Counted from the first letter of the stretch, positions 15,967-25,759 are shown. The stretch: DNA of 35,117 bases from Paracoccus sphaerophysae (GCF_000763805.1 NZ_JRKS01000030.1:1-35117), one strand, 5' to 3'. Made by a program: numbers and translations. The notes: generated from the letters alone by a model not told the origin.

Positions 15967-16610
15967 GGGCGGTCCTGTTCGATGGTCGCGGCCCAGGCCC
16001 GGGCGGATTCCTTGAGCCGGGTCTCGAACGCGGTCGAGATATGGTGGCGCAGCGCCGCCTCGGCCGCGTCGGCATCGCCCGAGGCGATGGCATCGACGAT
16101 CGCCTGGTGCTCGGCCAGCGACTTTTCGCCCCGCCCCTCGGCCGCCAGCGAGGTCCGTGCCATCAGCGCCATGGTGCGGTGCACGATGTCCAGCTGCTGG
16201 ACCAGATAGCGGTTGTGCGAGGCGAGGTGGATCTGGTGGTGAAAGCGGCGATTGGCGCGGCTTAGCGCCTGCGGGTCGTCGATGATGCGGTAGTCCTCGA
16301 CGACCAGCTGCGCCAGCACCCGCACCTCCTCGCGCGTCGCGTGGCGCGCGGCGAGGCGGGCGGCCAGCGCCTCCAGCTCGGTGCGGACGGTGTAGAGCTC
16401 GGCCAGCTGGTTGTGGTCCAGCGTGGCGACGATCAGGCTGCGGCCGTCGCGGGTCAGCATCGACTGGGTTTCCAGCCGCTGCAGTGCCTCGCGCACCGGG
16501 GTGCGGCTGACGCCGAAGCGTTCCGCGAGTTCGGATTCGACCAGCCGGTCGCCGGGGCGATAGGTGCCGTTGTCGATGGCCGACAGGATCAGGGAATAGG
16601 CGTCCTTCAT
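15963..16610 (-). CDS. GntR-family transcriptional regulator (FadR/FCD subfamily)
   Basis: DNA-binding repressor or activator responding to a small organic acid. The 215 residues hold an N-terminal winged helix with ESELAERFGVSRTPVREALQRLE (about 25-47), classic for GntR, then an all-helical FCD effector domain with the metal/ligand His and Asp pattern (NRRFHHQIHLASHNRYL and EHQAIVDAIASGDADAAEAALRHHI). The ATG at 16610 fits the family N-terminus, though no strong ribosome site precedes it. It heads the leftward unit with alkA, an esterase and a sulfotransferase-like gene and may autoregulate it from the 69-bp gap shared with the divergent HAD gene. Confidence 0.9.
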   Translation of the reverse strand: MKDAYSLILSAIDNGTYRPGDRLVESELAERFGVSRTPVREALQRLETQSMLTRDGRSLIVATLDHNQLAELYTVRTELEALAARLAARHATREEVRVLAQLVVEDYRIIDDPQALSRANRRFHHQIHLASHNRYLVQQLDIVHRTMALMARTSLAAEGRGEKSLAEHQAIVDAIASGDADAAEAALRHHISTAFETRLKESARAWAATIEQDRP

Positions 16611-16679
16611 GGGCCGGGACGTTGGCCCCCCCGCACCGCGATTGCAAGCCGCTGCCCGCCGCGCTAGCCGTCCGGGGCC

Positions 16680-17402
16680 ATGATGAACGCCACCCCTCGC
16701 GCCCCCGATCTCGCCCGCGACTTCGCCCATGTCGATTGCTGGGTCTTCGACCTCGACAACACGCTGTATCCGCCAGAGATGGCGCTGTTTTCCCAGATCG
16801 AGACGCGGATGACCGCCTATGTCCAGCGCCTGCTGGACGTGGACGCCGCCGAGGCGAACCGCCTGCGTGCCCATTACTGGCGCGAACACGGCACCACCCT
16901 GGCCGGGCTGATGGCCCATCACGGGATCGAGCCCGAGGCCTATCTGGCCGATGTCCACGACATCGACTTTTCCGGCCTGCGCCCCGACCCCGACCTCGCG
17001 GCGGCGATCGCGGCGCTGCCGGGGCGCAAGATAATCCACACCAACGCCGACGCCGCCTATGCCGGCAAGGTGCTGGCGCATCTCGGCCTGGGCGTGATTG
17101 ACGCGATCTACGGGATCGGCGAGGTCGACTATCACCCCAAGCCCGGCCCGCGCGCATTCGCCGCAGTCATCGCCGCCGACGGCTTCGACCCCGCGCGCGC
17201 GGCGATGTTCGAGGATGACCCGCGCAACCTGCAGATCCCGTTTTCGCTGGGGATGCGCACCATTCTGGTGGGCCGGGGCCGCCACGGGCCGGACGAGCTC
17301 GACCTGGATCACAGCCACGGCGCGCACGTGCTGTGGCGGACGGCCGAGCTGACCGGCTTCGTCGCCGCGCTTGCCGCGGCCCTTGCCGGCGTGGCAGATT
17401 AG
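16680..17402 (+). CDS. HAD-family pyrimidine 5'-nucleotidase
   Basis: Haloacid-dehalogenase hydrolase predicted to dephosphorylate nucleoside monophosphates. The 240-residue product shows motif I DLDNTLY (nucleophile D24, acid D26), motif II around HTNADAAYAGKVL, motif III Lys in DYHPKPGPRAF, and motif IV MFEDDPRNL. The pattern DLDNTLYP...HPKP...FEDD is the SDT1/PpnN-like pyrimidine-nucleotidase subgroup. Two consecutive ATGs (16680 and 16683) are possible starts. It is divergent from gntR and is followed after 27 nt by a small membrane protein gene and the UbiH-type gene, probably in one transcript. Confidence 0.9.
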   Translation: MMNATPRAPDLARDFAHVDCWVFDLDNTLYPPEMALFSQIETRMTAYVQRLLDVDAAEANRLRAHYWREHGTTLAGLMAHHGIEPEAYLADVHDIDFSGLRPDPDLAAAIAALPGRKIIHTNADAAYAGKVLAHLGLGVIDAIYGIGEVDYHPKPGPRAFAAVIAADGFDPARAAMFEDDPRNLQIPFSLGMRTILVGRGRHGPDELDLDHSHGAHVLWRTAELTGFVAALAAALAGVAD

Positions 17403-17429
17403 CGCCCGACGCAACAGCCGAGGTCCGCC

Positions 17430-17666
17430 ATGTCGCAAGCTCAAACCCCTGCCGAAGCCATGACCCACGCCGTCAGCGGCGACGAGGCGATGCAGACCCG
17501 GCGCGAACGCGTCCTCGCCGGGCGCATCCTCATCATCACCCTGCTGGTCGCGGTGCTGGCGGCGGTGCTGGTCGCGCTGTTCGGCCTGCCGATGCTGAAT
17601 TTGATCGGGCTGGCCGCGACTGTCGTCGTCTTCGTGATCCTCATCGCCTACGCCGCAGGGTTCTGA
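17430..17666 (+). CDS. Small membrane protein, unknown function
   Basis: A 78-residue product with a polar N-terminus (about 1-32, ending in RRERVLAGR, likely cytoplasmic) and two hydrophobic helices, ILIITLLVAVLAAVLVALFG (33-52) and LIGLAATVVVFVILIAYAAGF (58-78). No family recognised. A GAGGT ribosome site precedes the ATG. Its stop TGA shares one base with the start of the UbiH-type gene (TGATG), which argues strongly that it is a real gene translationally coupled to it. A membrane partner or tether for a ubiquinone-related enzyme is conceivable but unproven. Confidence 0.75.
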   Translation: MSQAQTPAEAMTHAVSGDEAMQTRRERVLAGRILIITLLVAVLAAVLVALFGLPMLNLIGLAATVVVFVILIAYAAGF

Positions 17667-18886
17667 TGCCCGAGGCTCTGACGGCCGGCGGGGAAACGGC
17701 GCCGCAGTCGGCCGATGTGCTCGTGTCGGGCGGCGGGGTGGCGGGGCTGACTGCCGCCGCGGCCTTCGGCGCGGCCGGGCTGTCGGTGATCTGCGTCGAT
17801 CCCGCGCCGCCGGTGACCGAGGAAGGTGCCGCGGGCGCCGATTTGCGCACGACGGCGTTCCTGCAGCCCTCGGTCGAGCTGTTGCAGCGCATCGGCCTGT
17901 GGGATCGCCTGTCCGCCTACGCGGCGCCCTTGCAGGTCATGCGGATCGTCGATGCCGGCGGGCGCGAGCCGATTGCGCGGCTGATCCGCGAATTCGACGC
18001 CTCCGAGATCTCGGCCGAGCCGTTCGGCTATAACCTGCCCAACTGGCTGCTGCGCCGCGAACTGACCGCGCGGCTGGCCGAACTGCCGAACGTCGCCTTT
18101 CGCCCCGGCACCGGCACCGCCGGCCTGACCGCGCGCGAGGATGCCGCGCTGGTTGACCTGTCCGACGGGACCCGCGTCCATGCGCGGCTGGTCGTCGCCG
18201 CGGATGGCCGCGAATCCCCGGTGCGCAAGGCGCTGGGAATCGGGGCGCGCACCATCCGCTATGGCCAGAAGGCGCTGGCCTTTGCCGTCACCCATGAGCG
18301 CCCGCACGGCAACGTGTCGACCGAGGTGCACCGCTTCGGCGGCCCGTTCACGTTGGTGCCGCTGCCCGACCGCGAGGGCCGGTCGTCCTCGGCCGTGGTG
18401 TGGATGGAGCGCGGCCCCGAGATCGCCCGCCTGCGCGCCCTGCCCCGCGCGGCGTTCGAGGCCGAACTGAACGCCCGCTCGGCCGGGGTGCTGGGGCATC
18501 TGACCCAGGCCACCGGGCTGACCGAGTGGCCGATCATCAGCCAAATCGCCGACGCCTATACCGGCCCGCGCACGGCGCTGATCGCCGAGGCCGCCCATGT
18601 CGTGCCGCCCATCGGCGCGCAGGGGCTGAACATGAGCCTCGCGGACCTGGCCGCGCTGGTCGACCTGATGGCGCCGGACCCCGGCAACGCCGCGGCGCTG
18701 GCCGCCTATGCCCGCCGCCGCCGCCCCGAGGCGCTGGCCCGGCTGATCGGCATAGACGCGCTGAACCGGGCCAGCATGATGACGCCGCGCCCCTTGCGCG
18801 ACCTGCGCGCCGCGGCGCTGGGCGGGCTTTACGCGCTGGGTCCGCTGCGGCGGACGATGATGCGCGCCGGTCTGGGGCTGCGCTGA
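17666..18886 (+). CDS. UbiH/UbiF/COQ6-family FAD-dependent hydroxylase (ubiquinone biosynthesis)
   Basis: Flavin monooxygenase predicted to hydroxylate the ubiquinone ring precursor. The 406-residue protein has the FAD dinucleotide motif GGGVAG (22-27), the family signature DLRTTAF (59-65), the middle DG motif VVAADGRESPVRK (NADPH/FAD), and the C-terminal FAD segment AEAAHVVPPIGAQGLNMSLADLA (His311). Glu308 stands where most members have Asp (GDAAH). The ATG at 17666 overlaps the preceding stop by one base; the frame to 17333 is fortuitous. Which ring position (UbiH-, UbiF- or UbiL-like) cannot be decided from sequence alone. Followed by hairpin element copy C. Confidence 0.9.
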   Translation: MPEALTAGGETAPQSADVLVSGGGVAGLTAAAAFGAAGLSVICVDPAPPVTEEGAAGADLRTTAFLQPSVELLQRIGLWDRLSAYAAPLQVMRIVDAGGREPIARLIREFDASEISAEPFGYNLPNWLLRRELTARLAELPNVAFRPGTGTAGLTAREDAALVDLSDGTRVHARLVVAADGRESPVRKALGIGARTIRYGQKALAFAVTHERPHGNVSTEVHRFGGPFTLVPLPDREGRSSSAVVWMERGPEIARLRALPRAAFEAELNARSAGVLGHLTQATGLTEWPIISQIADAYTGPRTALIAEAAHVVPPIGAQGLNMSLADLAALVDLMAPDPGNAAALAAYARRRRPEALARLIGIDALNRASMMTPRPLRDLRAAALGGLYALGPLRRTMMRAGLGLR

Positions 18887-18900
18887 GCGGCGCTGCCGGA

Positions 18901-18937
18901 CCGGGGGTTTTCCACCCCCGGACCCCCGGAGGATATT
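18901..18937 (+). repeat. Dispersed hairpin-tail element, copy C (3' of the UbiH-type gene)
   Basis: Hairpin CCGGGGG (18901-18907), loop TTTTCCA, CCCCCGG (18915-18921), then ACCCCCGGAGGATATTT (18921-18937). It shares the GGGGGTTTTCCACCCCC core and the 17-base tail with copy A, while the second stem pair is C-G here and T-A in copy A: a compensatory change. The purine tail CAAAGAAGAAG is missing; GCGACCGCCC follows instead. Convergent with the Lrp genes. Confidence 0.78.
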
Positions 18938-18954
18938 TGCGACCGCCCGACGCC

Positions 18955-19413
18955 TCAGCCCAGCGGGCCGGGGCGGTGTTCCTCGGACAAGACGACGTTC
19001 GCCTCGACCTGGCCCACGGCGGGTAGGGTCATGATCCGGCGGCGCAAGATGCGTTCGAAATCGGGGATGTCACGGGCGACGATCCGCAGGCGATAGTCGA
19101 AGCGGCCCAGGACGTGCTGGATGGTCTGCACCTCGGGGATGGCGCTGGCCGCGCGTTCGAAAGCGTCGAGGTCGAGCCGGCCCTTTGCGGCCAGCCGCAC
19201 GCCCAGGAACACCGTCACGGTAAACCCCAGCGCCGCGCGGTCCACGACGATCCGCCGCCCGGCCAGCACGCCGGCATCGGTCAGCCGCCTGATCCGCCGC
19301 CACGCCGCCGGCTGGGTCAGGCCGACCCCGCGCCCGATCTCGGCCGCGCCCTGGGTGGCATCGGCCGCCAGCAGACGCAGCATCGCGCGGTCGGTGTCGT
19401 CGAGGTCGATCAC
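18955..19413 (-). CDS. Lrp/AsnC-family regulator, second of a tandem pair
   Basis: A 152-residue amino-acid-responsive regulator: N-terminal helix-turn-helix (LDDTDRAMLRLLAADATQGAAEIGRGVGLTQPAAWRRIRRLTDAGVL, about 4-50) and a C-terminal RAM ligand domain with IPEVQTIQHVLGRFDYRLRIVARD. The start is a GTG at 19413 whose GTGA overlaps the stop of the upstream Lrp gene. It is a paralogue of that gene, not a duplicate: identity is limited mainly to family positions. The neighbouring divergent ilvC suggests control of branched-chain amino-acid synthesis, perhaps with the partner as a hetero-oligomer (inference). Confidence 0.92.
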   Translation of the reverse strand: MIDLDDTDRAMLRLLAADATQGAAEIGRGVGLTQPAAWRRIRRLTDAGVLAGRRIVVDRAALGFTVTVFLGVRLAAKGRLDLDAFERAASAIPEVQTIQHVLGRFDYRLRIVARDIPDFERILRRRIMTLPAVGQVEANVVLSEEHRPGPLG

Positions 19414-19865
19414 AACGGCAACTCGCTGCTGTCCTTGAGGGTCGAGACGAGCATCAGCGGCTCGATATCGGTGACGTGGGGCAAGGGCAGGATGCGGTCG
19501 CGATAGACCTGCTGCCAGTGCGCCATGTCGCGGGCGATCACCGACAGGCGGATATCGACCGAGCCGAGGAAGGTCTGGATCTCGGTGACCTCGGGCACCG
19601 CGCGCGCGGCGGCGGTGAAGGCATCAAAGGCGCGGGGTTCGGTCTTGTCGAGGGTGAAGCGCAGGCTGACCTCGACCGCATAGCCCAGCGCCCGCCAGTC
19701 GATCCGGGTCTCGACGGCGCGCAGCACGCCGCGTTCGCGCAGCCGTTCCAACCGCCGCCACAGTGTGGCTGCCGTGACGCCGGCGCGGTCGGCCAGCGTG
19801 GCGTTGTCGGCATCGGGATCGGCCAGAAGCTGGCGGAGGATGCGGCGGTCGGTGTCGTCGAGCAT
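19410..19865 (-). CDS. Lrp/AsnC-family regulator, first of a tandem pair
   Basis: A 151-residue protein with the same layout as its neighbour: HTH region MLDDTDRRILRQLLADPDADNATLADRAGVTAATLWRRLERLRERGVL and RAM domain with VPEVTEIQTFLGSVDIRLSVIARDM. The ATG at 19865 gives the canonical LDDTDRRIL start. It faces the AT-rich ilvC promoter region directly and overlaps the second regulator by 4 nt, so both are made from one transcript. Probable target: ilvC and its own promoter, through the inverted repeat at 19880-19895. Confidence 0.92.
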   Translation of the reverse strand: MLDDTDRRILRQLLADPDADNATLADRAGVTAATLWRRLERLRERGVLRAVETRIDWRALGYAVEVSLRFTLDKTEPRAFDAFTAAARAVPEVTEIQTFLGSVDIRLSVIARDMAHWQQVYRDRILPLPHVTDIEPLMLVSTLKDSSELPL

Positions 19866-21014
<1,149 letters not shown>

Positions 21015-21028
21015 TCCGGCGGGACCAA

Positions 21029-21045
21029 GGGGGCCTCGGGCCCCC
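21029..21045 (+). terminator. Hairpin after ilvC
   Basis: Perfect stem GGGGGCC (21029-21035) / GGCCCCC (21039-21045) with a 3-nt loop, 14 nt after the ilvC stop and without a T-run. A second inverted repeat, CTTGCCG (21101-21107) / CGGCAAG (21122-21128), lies further along the 144-bp gap before the next gene. Confidence 0.5.
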
Positions 21046-21158
21046 GGCCGGTCCGGTCCGGCCATGAGAGAGAGGTGCGCCCGCCGTGGCGCCCCTTGGC
21101 CTTGCCGGGCGGCTGCAGGGGCGGCAAGCTGGCCGGGCGAGCGCAGCCGAGGACCGCC

Positions 21159-21791
21159 ATGACCCTGACCCAGCCCCCTCACCCCGGCATCTTCGACGAA
21201 CCGCCGGTCGCGCCCGACACCCTGTCCCACCTCGGGCCGCTGCGCGGTCTGGCGGGGCGGTGGCAGGCGGCGAAGGGCGTGGACACCAGCCCCAGGGCCG
21301 ACGGACCCGAGACGAAGCCCTATGTCGAGCACGCCAGCTTCGATGTGATCGACGGGCAAACGAACGGCCCGCAGCTGTTCTACGGGCTGCGCTATCACAT
21401 GCACATCAACACCCCCGACGAGAAGATCACCTTCCACGACCAGATCGGCTACTGGCTGTGGGAGCCCGCGACCGGGCTGCTCTTGCAAAGCGTGACCATC
21501 CCCCGAGGGCAGGCGCTGCTGGCGCAGGGGCACGCCGGCGCAGACGACCGCAGCTTCACGGTCGAGGCGGTGCGCGGCGCCACGACCAACGGCATCGCGT
21601 CGAACCCGTTTCTGGACCAGAACTTCCGCACCGACCGCTACCGCTGCGCGATCACGCTGCACGACGACGACAGCTGGTCCTATCGGCTGGACACCACGCT
21701 GATGGTCGAGGGCAAGGCGTTCGACCACCACGACACCAACCGGCTGTGCCGGGTCGGGCCGCCGCAGCCGAACCCGCTCGACGCGGGGTGA
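21159..21791 (+). CDS. FABP-like / heme-binding beta-barrel family protein
   Basis: A 210-residue soluble protein with the look of the FABP-like, nitrobindin-related beta-barrel family: HLGPLRGLAGRWQAAKGVD (compare GxWxGxG), then alternating strands ending WSYRLDTTLMVEGKAFDHHDTNRLCRVG, with histidines placed near the C-terminus where nitrobindins bind heme. No signal peptide. The ATG at 21159 follows a weak CGAGGA site; the frame to 21075 is unlikely coding. Convergent with the small lipoprotein gene, 4 bp between stops. Heme or NO chemistry is only inferred from the fold. Confidence 0.65.
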   Translation: MTLTQPPHPGIFDEPPVAPDTLSHLGPLRGLAGRWQAAKGVDTSPRADGPETKPYVEHASFDVIDGQTNGPQLFYGLRYHMHINTPDEKITFHDQIGYWLWEPATGLLLQSVTIPRGQALLAQGHAGADDRSFTVEAVRGATTNGIASNPFLDQNFRTDRYRCAITLHDDDSWSYRLDTTLMVEGKAFDHHDTNRLCRVGPPQPNPLDAG

Positions 21792-21795
21792 GGCG

Positions 21796-22053
21796 TCACA
21801 GGTCGTTGTGGCTGTTGAGCAGCTCGGCGGCCGAGACGGTGCGGCCGTCGCTCATCCGGCACAGATCGGCGCGGCGGCCGCCGGCTGTGCGGTGGATCAC
21901 GGTGCCGCCGGTGCCCTGGCAATAGAGCGCCGCCGGATCGACGATGGCGGCCGAGGGCGCAGCGGCGCCGGTGCGGACCGTGGTGGCCGGGGCGCCGCAG
22001 GCGGCAAGCGCCAGCAGGGCGGGGGCGAGGGCGGCGAGGCGGATCAGGCGCAC
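21796..22053 (-). CDS. Small DUF333-like lipoprotein
   Basis: An 85-residue protein starting at GTG 22053, chosen for the AAAGGA site 6 nt upstream and because it begins a clean signal peptide, RLIRLAALAPALLALAAC, with lipidated Cys19. The mature part has ALYCQGTGGTVIHRTAGGRRADLCRMSDGRTVSAAEL, which matches the DUF333 pattern (NPAxxYC..GG...G..C.FPDG). These small Cys-paired envelope proteins are of unknown role, although sometimes labelled putative hemolysin. It lies 70 bp downstream of dnaE on the same strand. Confidence 0.75.
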   Translation of the reverse strand: MRLIRLAALAPALLALAACGAPATTVRTGAAAPSAAIVDPAALYCQGTGGTVIHRTAGGRRADLCRMSDGRTVSAAELLNSHNDL

Positions 22054-22123
22054 GGGGTGTCCTTTCGGGGGCGGCGTTGCGCTCAGTCTGCCCGGCGGGG
22101 GCACAGGGGGCAATGGCGCGGCG

Positions 22124-25100
22124 TCATTCCTCGGTCACGTCGATCACGCCCTCGACCGCGCGCAGGGTCTGGCGCATCCGCGGCGTCACCGGCACGTCGT
22201 CGCCGACCTGCACGTCATAGACCGTGTTGCCATCCCGCACCCGCATCAGCAGCGGGCCGCGGCCCTTGGCGGACACCGCCATCTCGGCCGTCACCGCGCG
22301 CAGCCGGTCCAGCACCGCGACGGCGGTGCGGGCGTCGGCGATCTCGACCGCGAGCAACCCCGAGCCCGCATCCGCCACCGCGTCCTCCAGCGCCTGCACG
22401 CCGCGGGCCAGCATCTTGACCTGATCGAACGAGGGTTCGGCGTTCACCGTCAGCAGGACGTTCATCCCCGGTTCCAGCAAGCTGCGATGGGCGTCGAGCG
22501 TGTCGGAAAACACCGTCGCCTCGTAAAGCCCGGTCGGGTCGGACAGGGTGACGAAGGCATAGCGGGTGCCCTTGGCGGATTTCTTTTCCGCCCGCGCCGC
22601 CACGGTCCCCGCGATCTGGGCGACCAGCGGGCCGTCGGCCGAGGCCGCCTGCACCTCGGCCAGCGTCATCGCGCCCTTGCGCTTCAGCGCCGGCAGGTAG
22701 TCGTCCAGCGGGTGGCCCGAGAGGTAGAAGCCGATCGCCGTGCGCTCCTCGGCCAGCTTCTCGGCGGGCATCCAGACCGGGGCCAGTGCCGGGCGGGGCG
22801 GCGGCAGGTCCTCGCCCCCGCCGAACAGCGAGTTCTGGCTGCTCCCCGCGGCCTCCTGCACCGCCGCCGACCAGGCGACCAGCGCGTCCAGCGATTTCAG
22901 CACCCGCGCGCGGTTCGCGTCCAGCTCGTCGAAGGCGCCGGCACGGGCCAGCATTTCCAGCGCCCGCTTGCCGATCTGCTTCATCGGCACCCGGCGGGCA
23001 AAGTCGGTCAGATCGGCGAAGGGCCGGTCGCCGCGCGCCGCGACCAGCTGGCGCATCGCCTCGAGCCCCACGTTCTTCAACGCCCCCAGCGCATAGACGA
23101 TCCGGCCCTCGCTGACCGAGAAGGTCGGCTGCGAGAGGTTCACCGAGGGCGGGATCACCTCGATCCCCATGCGGTCGACCTCGCGCCGGTAGACGGCCAG
23201 CTTGTCGGTCAGGTGGATGTCGCAGTTCATCACCGCGGCCATGAACTCGACCGGGTGATTGGCCTTGAGCCAGGCGGTCTGATAGCTGACCACCGCATAG
23301 GCCGCCGCGTGCGACTTGTTGAAACCGTAATTGGCGAATTTCTCGAGCAGGTCGAAGACCTCGCCGGCCTTTTTCGCGTCCACGCCCTGGGCGACGCAGC
23401 CGTCGACGAACTTGGGACGCTCCTTGGCCATCTCCTCGGCGATCTTCTTGCCCATCGCCCGCCGCAGCAGGTCGGCGCCGCCGAGCGAATAGCCCGCCAT
23501 GACCTGCGCGATCTGCATCACCTGTTCCTGATAGACGATGATGCCCTGGGTTTCGGCCAGGATGTGATCGATGGACGGATGGATCGATTCGAGCGGCCGG
23601 ACCCCGTTCTTGACGTCGCAATAGGTCGGGATGTTCTCCATCGGGCCGGGACGATAAAGCGCCACCAGCGCCACGATATCCTCGATGCAGGTGGGCTTCA
23701 TGCGCCGCAGCGCGTCCATCATCCCCGAGGATTCCACCTGGAATACCGCCACCGTGCGGGCGCTGGCGAACAGGCGATAGGAGGCCTCGTCGTCCAGCGG
23801 GATCAGGTTGATCTCGTCCACCGCGCCCTCGGGCGGGTCGTAGAGCCGGCGTCCGTCGGCGGCGATATGCAGGTGACGGCCGCCGGCGCGGATCAGGTCC
23901 ACGGCGTTCTGGATCACCGTCAGGGTCTTCAGGCCGAGGAAGTCGAACTTGACCAGCCCCGCCTGCTCGACCCACTTCATGTTGAACTGCGTGGCCGGCA
24001 TGTCCGAGCCGGGGTCGCGGTAGAGCGGCACGAGTTGGTCGAGCGGCCGGTCCCCGATCACCACGCCGGCCGCGTGGGTCGAGGCGTTGCGCAGCAGCCC
24101 CTCGACCTGGGCCGCGTAGTCCAGCATCCGCTTGACGTTCTCTTCGGCGGCGGCGGCTTCGCGCAGGCGGGGCTCGTCGGCCAGCGCCTTGGTGATGCTG
24201 ACCGGCTTGACGCCTTCGACCGGGATCATCTTCGACAGCCGGTCGCGCTGGGTGAAGCCCATGCCCAGCACCCGCCCCACGTCATGGACCGCCGCCTTGG
24301 ACAGCAGCGCGCCGAAGGTGATGATCTGGCCGACCTTTTCCCGCCCGTATTTCTGGCAGACGTAGTCGATGACCTCTTCGCGGCGGTCCATGCAGAAGTC
24401 GATGTCGAAGTCCGGCATCGACACCCGTTCCGGGTTCAGGAAGCGTTCGAACAGCAGCGAATAGCGCAGCGGGTCGAGATCGGTGATGGTCAGCGCATAG
24501 GCCACCAGGCTGCCCGCCCCCGACCCCCGCCCCGGCCCGACCGGGATGCCGTTCTGCTTGGCCCATTTGATGAAGTCGGCGACGATCAGGAAATAGCCGG
24601 GGAAGCCCATCTGCTCGATGATTCCCAGCTCGAAATCCAGCCGGGCCTGGTATTCCTCGACGCTGACGGCGTGAGGGATCACCGCCAGCCGGGCGGCCAG
24701 CCCCTCGCGCGCCTGCCGGCGCAGTTCATCGACCTCGTCCTCGGCAAAGCGGGGCAGGATCGGCTTGTGCCTGGCGACGGCAAAGGCGCAGCGGCGGGCG
24801 ATCTCGACGGTGTTCAGCGTCGCCTCGGGCAAGTCGGCGAACAGCACCGCCATGTCCTCGGCCGACTTGAAGTCGTGGTTGGCGGTCAGGCGGCGGCGCG
24901 GGGCGGCCTGATCGACCAGCGTCTTGTCGCGGATGCAGATCAGCGCGTCATGGGCGCCGAACATCGCCGGATCGGCGAAATGCACGTCGTTGGTGGCGAC
25001 CAGCGGCAGGTTCAGCGCATAGGCGAGGTCGATCATCCCGCCTTCGGACGCGGCCTCGGCCGGCATTATCTGGCCGTTGTCCTGCATGTGGCGTTGCAGT

Positions 25101-25597
25101 TCGACATACAGCCGGTCGCCGAACATCGCCGCCAGATCGCGCAGATGCGATTCCGCGTCGGTCATCTTGCCGGCCTGCACCATCTGGCCCAAGGGGCCGC
25201 CCGCCCCGCCGGTCAGGCAGATCAGCCCGCCCGCATGGGCGGCCAGTTCAGCCATCGTCACATGGGGAAAATCCCGCGGCGGCGTGACATACAGGCAGGT
25301 GGACAGCGCCATCAGGTTCATCCAGCCGTCGCGGTCCTGCGCCAGCAGCACGACCGGGCCGCAGGCGGGGCCGGCGTCCAGCGTGACCTGGCAGCCGACG
25401 ATGGGCTGCACGCCCTCGTCCATCGCCTTGACGGAAAACTCCAGCGCCGCGAACAGCGCGTTGGTGTCGGTCAGCGCGACCGCGGGCATGGCGTGTTTCG
25501 CCGCCAGCCCGGCCAGTTTCTTGACCGGGATCGCGCCTTCCAGCAGCGAATGTTCGGAATGGCAGCGCAGGTGGATGAATCGGGGCAGATCGGTCAT
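22124..25597 (-). CDS. dnaE: DNA polymerase III subunit alpha
   Basis: Replicative polymerase catalytic subunit, 1157 residues, normal for DnaE1. Seen in order: PHP domain with HLRCHSEHSLLEGAIP (about 9-24); the palm, GPGRGSGAGSLVAYALTITDLDPLRYSLLFERFLNPERVSMPDFDIDF, with catalytic Asp398 and Asp400; QIITFGALLSKAAVHDVGRVLG; FDFLGLKTLTVI; NYGFNKSHAAAYAVVSYQTAWLKANHPVEFMAA; the helix-hairpin-helix region; and an OB-fold (VAQIAGTVAARAEKKSAKGTRYAFVTLSD). The PHP domain keeps several metal ligands, so proofreading by it is possible. The start at 25597 gives the standard N-terminus. Divergent from the BMP transporter genes. Confidence 0.98.
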   Translation of the reverse strand: MTDLPRFIHLRCHSEHSLLEGAIPVKKLAGLAAKHAMPAVALTDTNALFAALEFSVKAMDEGVQPIVGCQVTLDAGPACGPVVLLAQDRDGWMNLMALSTCLYVTPPRDFPHVTMAELAAHAGGLICLTGGAGGPLGQMVQAGKMTDAESHLRDLAAMFGDRLYVELQRHMQDNGQIMPAEAASEGGMIDLAYALNLPLVATNDVHFADPAMFGAHDALICIRDKTLVDQAAPRRRLTANHDFKSAEDMAVLFADLPEATLNTVEIARRCAFAVARHKPILPRFAEDEVDELRRQAREGLAARLAVIPHAVSVEEYQARLDFELGIIEQMGFPGYFLIVADFIKWAKQNGIPVGPGRGSGAGSLVAYALTITDLDPLRYSLLFERFLNPERVSMPDFDIDFCMDRREEVIDYVCQKYGREKVGQIITFGALLSKAAVHDVGRVLGMGFTQRDRLSKMIPVEGVKPVSITKALADEPRLREAAAAEENVKRMLDYAAQVEGLLRNASTHAAGVVIGDRPLDQLVPLYRDPGSDMPATQFNMKWVEQAGLVKFDFLGLKTLTVIQNAVDLIRAGGRHLHIAADGRRLYDPPEGAVDEINLIPLDDEASYRLFASARTVAVFQVESSGMMDALRRMKPTCIEDIVALVALYRPGPMENIPTYCDVKNGVRPLESIHPSIDHILAETQGIIVYQEQVMQIAQVMAGYSLGGADLLRRAMGKKIAEEMAKERPKFVDGCVAQGVDAKKAGEVFDLLEKFANYGFNKSHAAAYAVVSYQTAWLKANHPVEFMAAVMNCDIHLTDKLAVYRREVDRMGIEVIPPSVNLSQPTFSVSEGRIVYALGALKNVGLEAMRQLVAARGDRPFADLTDFARRVPMKQIGKRALEMLARAGAFDELDANRARVLKSLDALVAWSAAVQEAAGSSQNSLFGGGEDLPPPRPALAPVWMPAEKLAEERTAIGFYLSGHPLDDYLPALKRKGAMTLAEVQAASADGPLVAQIAGTVAARAEKKSAKGTRYAFVTLSDPTGLYEATVFSDTLDAHRSLLEPGMNVLLTVNAEPSFDQVKMLARGVQALEDAVADAGSGLLAVEIADARTAVAVLDRLRAVTAEMAVSAKGRGPLLMRVRDGNTVYDVQVGDDVPVTPRMRQTLRAVEGVIDVTEE

Positions 25598-25705
25598 GGC
25601 CCGGACTTAGCATCGCCGTGCCCGCTGCCCAAGCGTCCCGGCGCCCCGGGATGCAGGCGAAGACAGTTTTCGCCGTTTCCGCCGACTGCCGGCCGGTTTA
25701 GGTGA

Positions 25706-25733
25706 TTGTCGCATAACGGAATCGGTCTAACCT
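25706..25733 (+). promoter_or_regulatory. Candidate promoter of the BMP transporter operon
   Basis: TTGTCG (25706-25711) and TAACCT (25728-25733) with a 16-bp spacer lie in the least GC-rich part of the dnaE/ABC gap, 26 bp before the GTG start. This is a weak match, given as a candidate only. Confidence 0.25.
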
Positions 25734-25759
25734 CGGCCGACCGACAGACGGGAGCCGAC

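Noticed and set aside
21944..25705. 1253-codon open frame on the plus strand across dnaE
   Set aside because: It is fully antisense to an intact dnaE, His/Arg/Gly/Gln-rich without any domain, and arises from GC bias at third codon positions.
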